From contig JACAAK010000018.1 in the NCBI GenBank assembly GCA_025093985.1, positions 186,001 to 250,000 of the forward strand: 64,000 nt of DNA, written 5' to 3'. The translations under genes were made by a program, and so were the position numbers. Source of the DNA: Calvatia gigantea (Eukaryota; Basidiomycota; Agaricomycetes; Agaricales; Lycoperdaceae). The notes beneath the pieces were generated by a model. The model had not been told where the DNA came from, searched no databases, and worked only from the letters and a program-made list of their open reading frames with translations. Below, one piece after another: positions 10,750 to 22,270 of the stretch. Numbering within the stretch: the stretch's first letter is position 1; the number at the start of each line of letters is the position of its first letter.

Positions 10750-12432
10750 GATACTGTTATTTGAGGGCCAATCAATCTTTCTTGGATTTAAATGCCCCCT
10801 CCCCCAGCCAACAACATGATACAGACTGCTTTGGTAACTTCTTTAATTCACTGGATGGAGATTCCACCCAATGGTACTTGGTGACCCAGATATATATTCA
10901 CTCATTGTCCCAAGGTTTCTTGTAGATTTTAAAAAGGTAGTGGGTGGTGTCATCAATAGTTGATAAATTTATTGTTAATGTACTGGGTAGGTAGCTAGCA
11001 ATAATGCAAAAACTCACCCAAAAATGGGTCACCAGTATACTTGACATGGTACATTTCACACTAAGGTAGGTGAAAATTCATCTCTGAAAGGTCATCATTC
11101 CATCCACCATCAAGTTCTATGTCCCCTAGTAGTGTGTATTGATTTTCTGGTACAGTTTAGTGTTCCTCTATGAGATGTGGTGGTAGTACATTGACTCTGA
11201 ACTCCTCATGGTTCATTTCTGGCAATGATTAACTCCAATAGTTAATGGTTGACAGGTGATGTGGGGAGGGAATCAATGTTTCCTACTCCTGACAGGTGAT
11301 TTGACTGCTCTGTATGTAGAACCCCTGTTGTTCTGACATGTGCTTCACTAGCCTGCTATTTTTTCACTCTGTATGAACATTCCTGACAATATTGGAGTCT
11401 CTACCACCACTCACATTTTCATTGTTCAGATTTTTGGCTTTTCCATCATTCCTGTTTTTTCTTATTTGATATGGCATAGTCTCCAAGGTTTTCAACATTG
11501 TATTTCCTTCATTTTTTTCATGAAGTAGATGCAGAAAAGAGTTAAGTACATCCTATTCTTCCCTGAATTGCTACCCCAAACAACAGGAGTGACCAACTTA
11601 CTGATTATACCAAACTTTCTCTTACTTTGAGAAATCACCCAACACACAGTAAATAGTTTGGAGATGCCTGCTGATGAGGTTGAGTTGTTGGTGTCTGTCC
11701 ATATTCAGGTCATTACTCACTTGAACAGCTACCATAAAGGCTTGAAGTCTTTAAATACACTTGCAACTTTTGTCTCCACCAGCTCCCAAAGTGAATGTTG
11801 TTCTGAACTATCATCATTGTTGCTCTTGTACACAAGGATAGTTACAGGACTTTTGGGAAAGTGAATGGTTGTATTGTAGCTGGGAAATTTACTGCTGGCA
11901 ATGGAGAAGACAGTGGCCATGATACCTAGTCCATATAAGTTGAACAGAGAGTTCATCCAAAAGGTGCAATTTCCTTGAGAGGTCCAGATCACAAATAATG
12001 GTGAGAATTGTGCTGTTCTTGGCCACAGATAAAGTGTATCAATGCCAAGATCAGTCAGTGGAGGTCAGCTGGAGGAAGAAGATGTTGTTGAAGGGTAAGT
12101 TGGCATTCTTGAATGCTCAAGCACTCAAACTTCAACCATTGGCTAACTTGATGCTTGATCTCCAGCATTGACACAAACCATCTGGGAGTTCTGGGAGAAT
12201 GCACAAGCATCTGTTTTGCCATCTAATACTGTACTATCACCAAAATCATATTGTAGGTGGACTCCAAGGAGGGGAGTGACCTGTGGTATCTCGTTTCACC
12301 CACTCATTTTTATTTCTCCCTTCACTATCCTCAGATGAATGACCTGGCTCAATTAGATGTCCCAAAACAAAACAAAAAAAAGAGATGTTCAGTAAGATAG
12401 AAACTTTGGCCCATCACCACAATGCTCCAATG
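10750..12432 (+). other. CpG-free decayed DNA without recognisable gene
   Basis: By eye, no CG dinucleotide occurs from 10436 to 12291, and only one occurs up to the LTR at 12438. Short ORFs (11658-11864, for example) match nothing I recognise. The DNA is probably very old mutated repeat or gene sequence. The same CpG-poor sequence resumes directly after the young element at 19174. Confidence 0.75.
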
Positions 12433-12437
12433 GCAAC

Positions 12438-12982
12438 TGTTGAGAGAATGAGTAGACATCCCAATATAAGTTCACACTACCTAAGCGTGTAGGCGTCAGC
12501 GGTGGAGGGTAGTCGTATTCATCTGGGAGACAGTCCAGTAGGAGAGGCGCATGGTAGCGGACATAGTCCTGCTTATACCATCATACTCAGAGAGTCTTGA
12601 GGAGAAGGGAAGCGATGCTTAGAGAAGCTAGCGTAGAGGTAAGAAGACATAGTGTCTTATGCCAGGAGGCATACCCGAAGGGGTCTACATACTACAATGC
12701 TACATAGGGTATATATACTAATATCCCTGGTCTGTGCACTCTAAACCCTTATACGGGTGAGGTCTAACTACCAGTAGCATAAGTGGAGCATACTGTGTAC
12801 GACGCATGTACTAGAAGGTTCCATGCGGAGTGAATAACCGACTACCAGAAGGGCGGTACAACTACTGCGTACGTAGTCCATGATGGTCCGTTATTATCAA
12901 CCCTCTGAAGGTGAAATACTCGAACCCCGTTTCAGCTATAAATAGACTGAACCAACGTAGTGGTACGGAGCGAGATTCAACA
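12438..12982 (-). repeat. 3' LTR of the non-autonomous element
   Basis: 545 bp from TGTTGAGAGAA to GATTCAACA. It is near-identical to 18629-19173. Confidence 0.95.
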
Positions 12983-12995
12983 CTCCTCCTCACTT
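12983..12995 (-). promoter_or_regulatory. Polypurine tract
   Basis: The minus strand reads AAGTGAGGAGGAG immediately before the LTR. This is the expected plus-strand DNA primer position for an element on the minus strand. Confidence 0.7.
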
Positions 12996-13694
12996 GAAGG
13001 GGGGAAGATTAATGCTTCAATAATCTAGCAGTATTGAAACCAGACTTAGACATTGGAATCTTCAACAAAAGAGCGGCAGTGCCGAACATCAAATGTCGGA
13101 GTCATCAACGATCATGCGGAATTAACCAGCTTTTGAAAGTTGGAAAAGAATTCCTGTAGCGGAGAGGAATTGATTCTAGCATTTGCTATGATGGCCATAA
13201 AGGATGCAACGACAATTGCTTTGAGCTATCAAATGTCCTTTAACTCAACTTTTAAACTCCCGCAACTAACTCGCTGCGACTTTCGTCTAAGAGTAAGGAG
13301 TAGGAAAGCCTAAAAAGGCTCCTCCAGAAATTGTAAACAGCAATTCTTTCGAAGCGTTCAACAAATCTGTTTTTCCGCGTAGGTGCGAAATACATAAACC
13401 ATTTTTGCTGATGCGCATGCGATTATTGTGAGATCAGGAAAGCGGCAGTACTAAGCCAGCGTAACCAAGGCCGTCACTTTGCGGTTATGTAGATCAATCA
13501 ACCGCGGCAGTCACTTGAGCCAGCGAAGCAATGATACTACAAGCCTTGTTCTGATTTTGACTCGAACAAATTCCAAATTAATAGATTCGCAAATGGAAGT
13601 GGTCTCATGCAATTTTCCTCCATGCAAAAGGCATTTCGGCCGATGCGGATTAAGGATTCAGTCCCAAGGAATGCATACACACTTTTTGTTATTT

Positions 13695-14370
13695 CCCATC
13701 AACTCCGAAAAGGAGGGAGGAGCAATTAAGTCCCTTATTTGTTTTTCCATACAACTCCGAAGAGGTGGAAGGATCTTGAAATTGACCCTATATATTTTTC
13801 TGGACTCTTGATTTGAGGCGGATGGATAAATTCCATGTAGATGTTTTACCGTAGACTCACGAAGAGGCGGAAGGTTACATTCAAAACCTATAAAGTTTTT
13901 CCTCGATCTTGTTAAAGAGAGAAAGGATTGTTAGACCCTATCTTATTTTTATCTTGCGAAAGGAATAAGTTCCTGCCATATTTTTACAGTCGACTCTTGA
14001 GCGAGTATGAAGGAATATGTTCCTAATTTATTTTATCCAACAACTCGTAAGAGGTGGAAAGGTAAAAGCGTAAACCTTATAATATTTTCTCCTACAACTC
14101 GTTAGAGGAGGAAGGAATAATTTCCTGATGTTATTTTTGCCTAAGGCGCTCAACTTGAGACGTCGGCGGGGATAACTCCCCATTTGTTTTATCAGCAACT
14201 CGTAAGAGGCGATAGGAACAATTGAAAGTCCTATGAATATATTTTTCCAGCGACTGTGGCGGAAAGGAATATTTCTAACCCTAATATTTTTATCCAAGCG
14301 TCTTCGTATGAAGGCAGAAAGGAATATCATATCCTTTGTGTTTCCCCATCGACTCCGAAGAGGAGGGCTC
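13695..14370 (-). repeat. Degenerate ~50-bp tandem hairpin array
   Basis: About 14 units begin near 13700, 13752, 13803, 13854, 13905, 13950, 13992, 14041, 14096, 14150, 14196, 14250, 14297 and 14350. Each contains a version of AACTCGTAAGAGGTGGAAGG, then in many units an inverted pair AGGAA..TTCCT (clear at about 13959-13973, 14010-14023, 14112-14126), then a T-rich TTATTTTT spacer. The array sits inside the non-autonomous element toward its 3' end. Confidence 0.75.
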
Positions 14371-17300
14371 ACGATGACGTAGGAATCGGTATCATGTTGC
14401 GGCAATCGCTTGAGCCAGCTAGTTGCAAGGCCGTTAGACTTTATTGCCAAAGCAAGGTCAACGAAGTGGTTTTGGAAAATGCGGATAAAATCCAGCATGA
14501 TCGTATGAAGGCGGATTAAATCCAGCTCGATCAATGATCAAAGAATCCTTCCTCGTAACACTTATAGTGCTCGTCTGGTGTCATTAAACTCTCTTCTTAT
14601 CTGGTAAGCCGAAGCCCGTCAGATTATTCCAGTGTATCTTCTCATCCAGTCTGCAAAAGCAGTTTTGTCATCAACGCTAAGCATTTCTCACATGCGCGGA
14701 TAACTGGAGAATTAAATCACAAAAGCGATGCCTTCAACTTATTGAAGTTCCTTTGCTGTTAAGCGCAGAATAAGGCAGTCATCGGATTTGGAGTAAAAAT
14801 ACTGTATCCGTTGTTCTCCTCCATGCTTTTCAGCATGTTAAGTTTCCTAATACATGTTACTCAATCATATCGCTTTTTAGGGCTTAGAGAGTGTTTATCA
14901 TGTTACGAACCACCGCGGCACACATCAATTAAAACGGACCGGCGAAGTGTAGCTATTGAAAGCTTTAATCGTATGCGGTTATTCACTGGCAATTAAGAAC
15001 TTGTTTTACTGTACTCCTCCCTCAGCGACGAGTGTTTTCGATTTAAATGTCAACGCGCATTGTTAATGGCGGATCATTATCGATGCAATTCCAGAAATAA
15101 AAAGAATTTTCTCGCAAGTTTGTTAAGCTATGCAAGGCGAAAGCTCATATGGAGGTATAACCATCTCATATTTTTAGGATGATATATCCGAGCTGTTGCG
15201 CTTTTCTGGTAGACACTAGCGTGAACGCGTAGCAAGTCTTATGCTTGTCCAACTCTAGTTGGTGAGTCCAAACGAGTTCTTCTTTGAAATTGAACGCCTA
15301 ATCCATTATAGTCTACCTGTAGGTGACCCGCGTAATGAACGGTGCGGTCTTTCCTAGTCAGGTTCAATTGTGCAATGCGTATCAACCAGCATTTTATTCT
15401 ATAACTCCTCCACAACGGTCGTTCCACCTAAGTGGCGACACAGAAGTGTGGTGTGTCAAAAGCGGTAGATATCCTGTAAAGGATGCGCATATTATGCATT
15501 AAATTGGCGATTATGTCAGCATAAGACATAGGATATGGTGGGCGGAGATTTCTCGAATGGAAATGGAAAGGAATCAGGAGGTGATCGTGGAGTGTAATGG
15601 AATATATCCTGCGACATTGAAAGATGGTGGATAAAGAAATTGCTATCTCTTGCTTCGTGCAGGTTTTGCTCTCTTCTTTGCAAATGAACTGGTTACTGCT
15701 ATCCAGTTGCTGAATCTTGACATTTAAGGGTATATTCCCTCATCGAGTAAGGCATCCAAATATGGATTGTTCGTAGAACGTTAAGCCTTTCTGTGTGCCG
15801 CTTGAACTTGAAAGTTCTCGTCGATCAAATGATTGAGGTATGTTACATCTCGAATAAGCGATCATGTTTGGGTGGTCATCATGTTAACTGATGCGCTGCG
15901 AAGCCAAACCCACAGTACAGAACCAAATTAATGGTTTATCCCTTGATTTACACAATTAAGTGTCTTCCACTATAAACGCTTGGACTGGCGCGTTACGCTC
16001 TAGTCAACGCTTTAAACTATCACTGAGACGGGTAAGACATCCCCGTTGCCATAAAGCTTTAGGCTCTCAAAGTATAGTGCGGATCAGTCTCTCTACATCA
16101 ACCGTTGCGAAAGCATTGGGAGTAGGAGGTTTAAGTGGGTTATTCATGCCACAAATGTTTGCTATTGCTCTCATTTAGACAAACTCTCCTCCATAATCAG
16201 TTGCGACATTGGCCATTGTCAGCTATACTGTAGAGGTTTCTCTAATGAATCTTAGGGCCTCATAACTTCTTTCGAAGGAGGACAACTATCATCATGAGAT
16301 AAGAAGTCATAGAGTAGCGTCGTAATTGACGACTAACAATTCCATCAAGTCCGAGTATCATGCTCAAGGACAAGGATATTCGTATAAAGAATTCTGAATA
16401 AAGGTACTGATGCAGTTTCCCTTGTGAAATAATCCAGAGTGGCGATGAAATAATGCAATCATCTCGACAAGTCGTAAAAAACGAGTGGAGAAGGCACAAT
16501 CTTGGGAAGTTCTGTTCAATGATGTCAAATGATATAGTCTAGTAGGCGTAATGTTCAACTACCATTCATCTCCTTGCTTATAATTGCAAGTTCGTGTACA
16601 ACGATGAGATTGGGTGAACTAGTACAGCTCTGTATGACTTATTGCAAAGGTGGTGACCTTTAACGATTGCCTCAAAAGCATTACACTCGAGGACATATGT
16701 TATAAGATTTTCTCGATATAGATCGGCCGCACACTAATGTGGCGCTACAAATCTTTCATCCCTATGTCATAGACTAATGCTGGAATATGAAAGCAGTTCA
16801 GATACTTGTCGTTTCCATAGGATTCCAGTTTCTTGCCTCAAGCCTAATATAAAGTGGCGAGGTCTAAGAATTAATTCTGGTGACACAGTGCTGAAGCTCA
16901 ACTGTTATATGTTGGGAGCTATTCTGCTAATTCCTAGACGTGTCGTAATTTCCTTTCTTTGTAATGATGTGATTCACGAGATCCTGCAAAGGATATTCTT
17001 CTCAAGTGAATAGAGCAACATGCTCCCACTATCATCTTCATATAACCCGTAAGGATTTCTCACTTGTTGCGTAGAAAAGGATTTATAGCCAGCGCTTACA
17101 TCTCACGCGGCACACCGTTATTCGTAGCATTTATCAAGGAGTATGAAGTCGAAAGTACTACCGTATATCCTTCCATTGGTATCAAGGTCAGCGACATCCG
17201 AAGATGGCGACACAAGAACTCCTCCGGCGCCAAGCTCCATAAAGAGCAGTCTAAAGGATTTCTTAAGGAATTCGTCGGTGTGTTGCATCGTATGGTGCTA

Positions 17301-18615
17301 TGCCCATCCTCTTTCTCAATTATAGTTGCTAAATGGTGCGCTCGAGTCCTAATCGTGGACAGCGACTTCCATAAAGTCAAACTTCCTTAAAGCAATCATT
17401 GTTCTTCCTGTAGTTGGCGGACAAAGCATTTTAATGTGCTCGTCCATGCTCTGACTTAAAACAGGTCTTCAAACTTGGGCGCGTGAACATGCGCTTAACA
17501 CAAGTGAAGTAACGTTGATGCTAGAAGCAGGGCGCGATATATAGCTACGCGGCTCCTCTATAAGAGAAATAGTATATGGCGGCAATCGCTCGAGCCAGCG
17601 GCATATTTAAACTATATTCTGAAGTATTTCCTGAAACGACATAATGGCGGTATTACCAGCTCATTATCCTTCTCCCCTTATTTCCCAGCTGCAAGGACGC
17701 AATTAGTGTTCTTCTCCTTGCTATCTTCTTTGGATATTTTTGCAAATGCTGCAAATGCTGCTGCTATTGGCGTAATGCCATGGTTTTATTGGTGCTGCAA
17801 GCCTTGTGGCCGCTGTCTACCATACCAGCATAAGTGCTGCAAATGCTATGGCCCACTGCCTTAGCGTGGCATAAAGTGCTTAAAGCGCATGAGCTATCCA
17901 TAGAAAGAATAAAGCGGTAGTCGAATAGACGTGGAAGGGATAAAGCGTTGAAGCCTAAAGTGAAGGAACGAACGGTGGACTTCTCAAAGATATTTTCTAT
18001 ATCCCAGCTTTATTTGATTAAGCGGGCCTTAGTGGCTTGTAGCTGCCAGCTTAAGTGGGTCAAATAGCTTAGGTATATGCTCGTGGTGTGTTGTTCTACT
18101 CAAGGTGGGACTTGCCCAATCGACTTGGAACACAAGAACACAAGGCTTATAATTTGCCTGACACTGCGGTATTTATTGCGGTCACGAAGACCAGCTAATT
18201 TACCAGCAAAGTGGAGCGTAGTGCTCAGCGTAAATGATACATCATATAGTAAATTACTGAGGCGGATCTGAAGAGAATCCTAGAAAGCCCAAAGCGTCGT
18301 CGTCAATCAGAGAGAGAATACCAGAACAGAGGTGGAGCAACCAGAGCGGAACAGTTCTGCTGCAACCCAGAATGAGGAGCGGACCTAAAGCAGTCAAACC
18401 AGACCGGAGATGACGGTTTGCCAGATCAAAAACCAAGAACGGGTAACAACGTGTCAGCATCATGTAGGACTGCTGTGCGTAGTGCATGCGTTCACAACAT
18501 GGGTCAGACAGGGTATCAAGTGGACCAAAGGCACCACTGTCTCCCAGGTTGAAAGCGACCGTAGCCTCCTCAAACTCTACCAGCGTTGCTAACGCGGTCC
18601 GAGTGAGCGGCGGTC

Positions 18616-18628
18616 GGGGCCCATAACC
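18616..18628 (-). promoter_or_regulatory. Primer-binding site, half initiator-tRNA type
   Basis: The minus strand reads GGTTATGGGCCCC directly after the LTR end (CAACA). This matches the complement of the anticodon stem-loop of initiator tRNA-Met, as used by copia-type elements primed by a cleaved tRNA. No gap separates LTR and site. Confidence 0.8.
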
Positions 18629-19173
18629 TGTTGAGAGAACGAGTAGACATCCCAATATAAGTTCACACTACCTAAGCATGTAGGCGTCAGCGGTGGAGGG
18701 TAGTCGTATTCATCTGGGAGACGGTCCAGTAGGAGAGGCGCATGGTAGCGGACATAGTCCTGCTTATACCATCATACTCAGAGAGTCTTGAGGAGAAGGG
18801 AAGCGATGCTTAGAGAAGCTAGCGTAGAGGTAAGAAGACATAGTGTCTTATGCCAGGAGGCATACCCGAAGGGGTCTACATACTACAATGCTACATAGGG
18901 TATATATACTAATATCTCTGGTCTGTGCACTCTAAACCCTTATACGGGTGAGGTCTAACTACCAGTAGCATAAGTGGAGCATACTGTGTACGACGCATGT
19001 ACTAGAAGGTTCCATGCGGAGTGAATAACCGACTACCAGAAGGGCGGTACAACTACTGCGTACGTAGTCTATGATGGTCCGTTATTATCGACCCTCTGAA
19101 GGTGAAATACTCGAACCCCGTTTCAGCTATAAATAGACTGAACCAACGTAGTGGTATGGAGCGAGATTCAACA
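18629..19173 (-). repeat. 5' LTR of the non-autonomous element
   Basis: 545 bp with seven differences from 12438-12982. A TATAAATAG motif lies near its right end at about 19129-19137. Confidence 0.95.
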
Positions 19174-19463
19174 GCAACCACCAGGTTTATCTGGTGTCAA
19201 TGAAGTCAGAGGATGACCTGAAATCACTTGACATTACAGCAAACTTAAGGAATGGCAGTTCAGACCCTGCATGGTCAAGAGTCAGGGTCATGCTGGCTGC
19301 TTGAATGGTTGACAAAGATTAATGTCAGTTAAAAAAAAAGTGGTCGTCATCCATCTGACTCATGTGTTTGATGATTATCAGTGGTGTCGCATTATTTTCT
19401 GCATTATTTCACCCCAAACCTCAAGGCCTCGGCCTCAAAACTTTGGGCTTCAAGCTGAAGTCT

Positions 19464-19980
19464 TGTTACATGCACACTTACCTTGTAGGTTGTCTTCGCT
19501 AAAGGGCGTCTATACAGACTTACTCCCAATAGAGTTAATGTGGAGATCTATATATAGAGGGGATCCACTCAGGGACTTGTCTCTAAATATAGTCGGTCAA
19601 GAGGTAAGGTGAGTCACTTGTTAGACGAGGCCTTAGTTCAGGCAAGAGGATTGTGGAAGGCAAGAGGCTGGTAGCCAGTTCAAACTGTCTACTACAAGGA
19701 GTATCTAACTAGCTACTTATACTGGATAAGTCGGAAGAAAGATAATGGACAAAGGATATGTGGATGTATTGAACATCCACTATATAGGGAGAGACGGAAT
19801 ACAAGAAAGGAAACACAAACACTATATCAGGTAGGGAGGGGAGTAGTGGCAAATCCAGAGTCCTAAAGAGGGAAAGAGAGAAGGGTAAATTAATAGTACA
19901 TACATGGATATTAAATAAAGAAGTGGACAAGAAAGGGATAAGTCCGGAAAAGGATAATGCTAGAATAAGAAGTCATAACA
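19464..19980 (-). repeat. 3' LTR of the outer gypsy element
   Basis: Runs TGTTACATGCAC to AAGTCATAACA on the plus strand. A purine-rich tract (minus strand AGTAGGAGATAA) adjoins it at 19981-19992. Confidence 0.92.
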
Positions 19981-20009
19981 TTATCTCCTACTAGGGAAAA
20001 AGTCTCTTT

Positions 20010-22097
20010 TTACTTAGCTGAAACAACAGACATGTTATCTGGGTACCCATCTTCGTCCATGTCCCCGTGTCCATCATAAAGTTCAGTAAGGTGGATGAGA
20101 TTCTCCAGCCTTTCTTGTTCCCCTTTTGCTTCTGCCTTCTTCTCCTCCAGATTGGTGCGACATTCCATAGGCCTATGTTGAGGGTTTAGTTTTCCACAGT
20201 GTTTGCAAACGTACTTGGGGCACATGTAGGTATAGTGTCCTGCTGCTGCCTTCTTGCAGCCTTTATATTTCTGGTAAATGCAATCAGAAGTGTAATGTCT
20301 GATATAGGCTCGCTTCAATATCTTGCATCTTCTGCAGATTTGTTTCCCAGGTTGATTGTCATTGTAGGGAGGGGACTGTTGGGGGGTTGCGGCTTCAGGA
20401 ACATCTTGAGGGCATGGGTTAGGTAAGTGTTTGGCTTGAGACGCAGTTGCAGTGAAGGATTTTGGGTTAGAAGTTCGAGTTGATGAAGAACTCATTGATG
20501 ATTTTCCTCGAGCAGGCGAGACTGGTCAATCAGTCGAGGAATGGGAAGGGGGAGCAGCGACGCTAGTATGGGAGAGTGGGACCAAAGGAATCGCAGATGA
20601 TAAGACATGGGGAGATCCTTGGGGAGCTATTCCGCTAGGTCAGCGAACTTGGTTGTTGAAATTGAAGAGAGCCTGTGGGAGTCCACTAGAGGCTGCTGAG
20701 TCAATAAATAGTTGGGTGAGAGTGGTTGCGTCGGAATAACTCTGATGAAGATTGTTGATCCTGACAAAAGAGTTCTGGATAGCACACCAGTGTGCTTGCT
20801 CAGCGTTGTTAAATAGATACTCTTGTCCGATCTGATTGAAATCAGAGGACGAGCTCGCCAGTCAGCCGATGGTTTCTGTAGTAAGCTGATGAGGTCCAGG
20901 CCAATGCGACTTTGATCCAAATTCACCATTTGGAAGGGTGAAAGGGGAGGCGTTGGGGGTGACGACCCGTGGTTGGACACAGTCGACGAGGGACTTGGTG
21001 AGGAGCTCCTTGTGGGTGTTTCCAAGTGAGGTCTTTTTGGTAGGACTGGGTGGGACGGAATTGGCAAAGATGTTCTCGACCTCTTTGGCAGATAGTCCAT
21101 AGGCGTAAAGCTGTACCCAAGAGATCTTTTCGTAGACATCTTGTGCCCTCTTGACATTTCGGAGTAGTTGGTCCACAGTAGTGGTGGTGGGGGTGAATCC
21201 ACCATGTATGGGGCATGGTTTATCCCCATCCAAGTTCTGAACTTGGGAATCATGTCCCGAGGCAGGCTCATAGACTTGGGTCGGCTCAGGAGAAATGGGT
21301 CCAAGCAAAGGGACTGGGTTACCAAGGGTGGTAAATGCACAGAGGGGGGAGGGATGAATAGGGTGTGAGAAGTTGGTGGTTGCAGGCGAATTGCCTCCAA
21401 CTGTTGGTTGAGGCGTTGGAGGTCGTACTCCTCGAGTGGGCTTTGGTTTGTTGGGAAGGGTGATTTCGGAGTCGGTGAGGTCTGGCCCGACATCGGGCAG
21501 GGCAACTGTGGGTAGGATTCCTGCAGTAAGGTGTGACTGGCTTTGTTCCAGTCCATGGAGTCCAAGAGCTCCTGGTCCAGAGGCTGGTCCTCCCAGTTCC
21601 TCATGGGGGAGTTGTGAAGGGGAGTCCACTCGTCGTCCATGTAGGGTTGGACTTCCGGGGGTGACTCCAGAGTCAAGAAGTCCATTGGGGGAGGACTCCA
21701 TTCCTTCAGGGATGGACCCCATTCCTCCAGGATGTCCTGAGCCCATGTAGGGCTGTTGTGAAAAGATGGGCTCATGTCCGTTGAATCCAGGGGAAGATGA
21801 GGGGATCCAGGAAGGGGGGATTCATGTGTATTCTCCACATCTGTGGAACACCTCCAGGTGGTTGTTGGGGTGCTTGTCGGCCATGGCTTGGAGCTCGGGG
21901 AGGGTAAAGACTCCGGAGGGAACAAAGATTGAAGGGAGGTCGAGTTGATGCCTTGGGACATCGTTAGCGGGATCACAAAAGAGATTGGGTTGAGAAGGGT
22001 TTGGGGTGGGTAATTTGGGGGAAGGGGATTGCTTGGTGAGGATAGTTGCTTTTCCTTTAGTAACCTTGCGGGCTTTAGCCTTGGTATTTCTGGGCAT
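20010..22097 (-). pseudogene. Third ORF of the outer element, Cys-rich C-terminus, three TGA stops
   Basis: One reading frame of about 696 codons is broken only by TGA at 21822-21824, 20862-20864 and 20640-20642. It starts MPRNTKAKARKVTKGKAT (basic), has a Pro/Ser-rich middle, then a folded-looking part (KRAQDVYEKISWVQLYAYGL, then ETIG-stop-LASSSSDFN). The C-terminal 160 residues hold a metal-binding-like cluster: CRRC, then single Cys residues in SDCIYQ and KGCKK, an H-x4-C, then CKHC and MEC. It lies 3' of pol by 173 bp, at the position of env in other elements, but no membrane segment or signal peptide is visible. I cannot name its function; nucleic-acid binding is a guess from the Cys cluster. 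Confidence 0.65.
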
Positions 22098-22270
22098 TCA
22101 AAATTTAGTATACCGCTGTAATGGAAATTATAGGGATCTAGTTTTACGGTCTAGTAGGTTGAAATGGTTTTGTTTGGTTGAAAATGGGGGTTGTCTGGGA
22201 TTTTAAAGGCAGGTATTTTGGAGAGGAGGCTAGAATCCTATGGTTGGAGTGACCAGAGGAGTGAAGATTA

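Larger units (their letters stand above)
12438..19173 (-). mobile_element. Young non-autonomous copia-like LTR element (LARD-like)
   Basis: A complete 6,736-bp insertion with two 545-bp LTRs and perfect 5-bp target duplications GCAAC (12433-12437 and 19174-19178). LTRs differ at seven sites, all transitions. Orientation is minus: the primer-binding site lies at 18616-18628 next to the right LTR, and a purine-rich tract (reading AAGTGAGGAGGAG) lies at 12983-12995 next to the left LTR. The 5.6-kb interior has no ORF above 170 codons and no clear gag or pol. One stretch near 16.1-16.3 kb (minus strand, TDYGGEF then VERLIRTI about 30 residues on) is weakly like a copia integrase core. Fresh LTRs with a dead interior suggest mobilisation in trans by a relative. 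Confidence 0.85.

Noticed and set aside
18254..18655. 133-codon ORF at the start of the non-autonomous element
   Set aside because: It begins inside the LTR and runs through the primer site; no similarity to gag and no homologous reading noticed.
20627..21976. 449-codon minus-strand ORF, the longest in this part of the outer element
   Set aside because: It is out of frame with the segments that carry the basic N-terminus, the helical part and the Cys-rich end, which all share one frame broken only by TGA. Its Pro/Ser composition is a frame-shifted reading of the same DNA.
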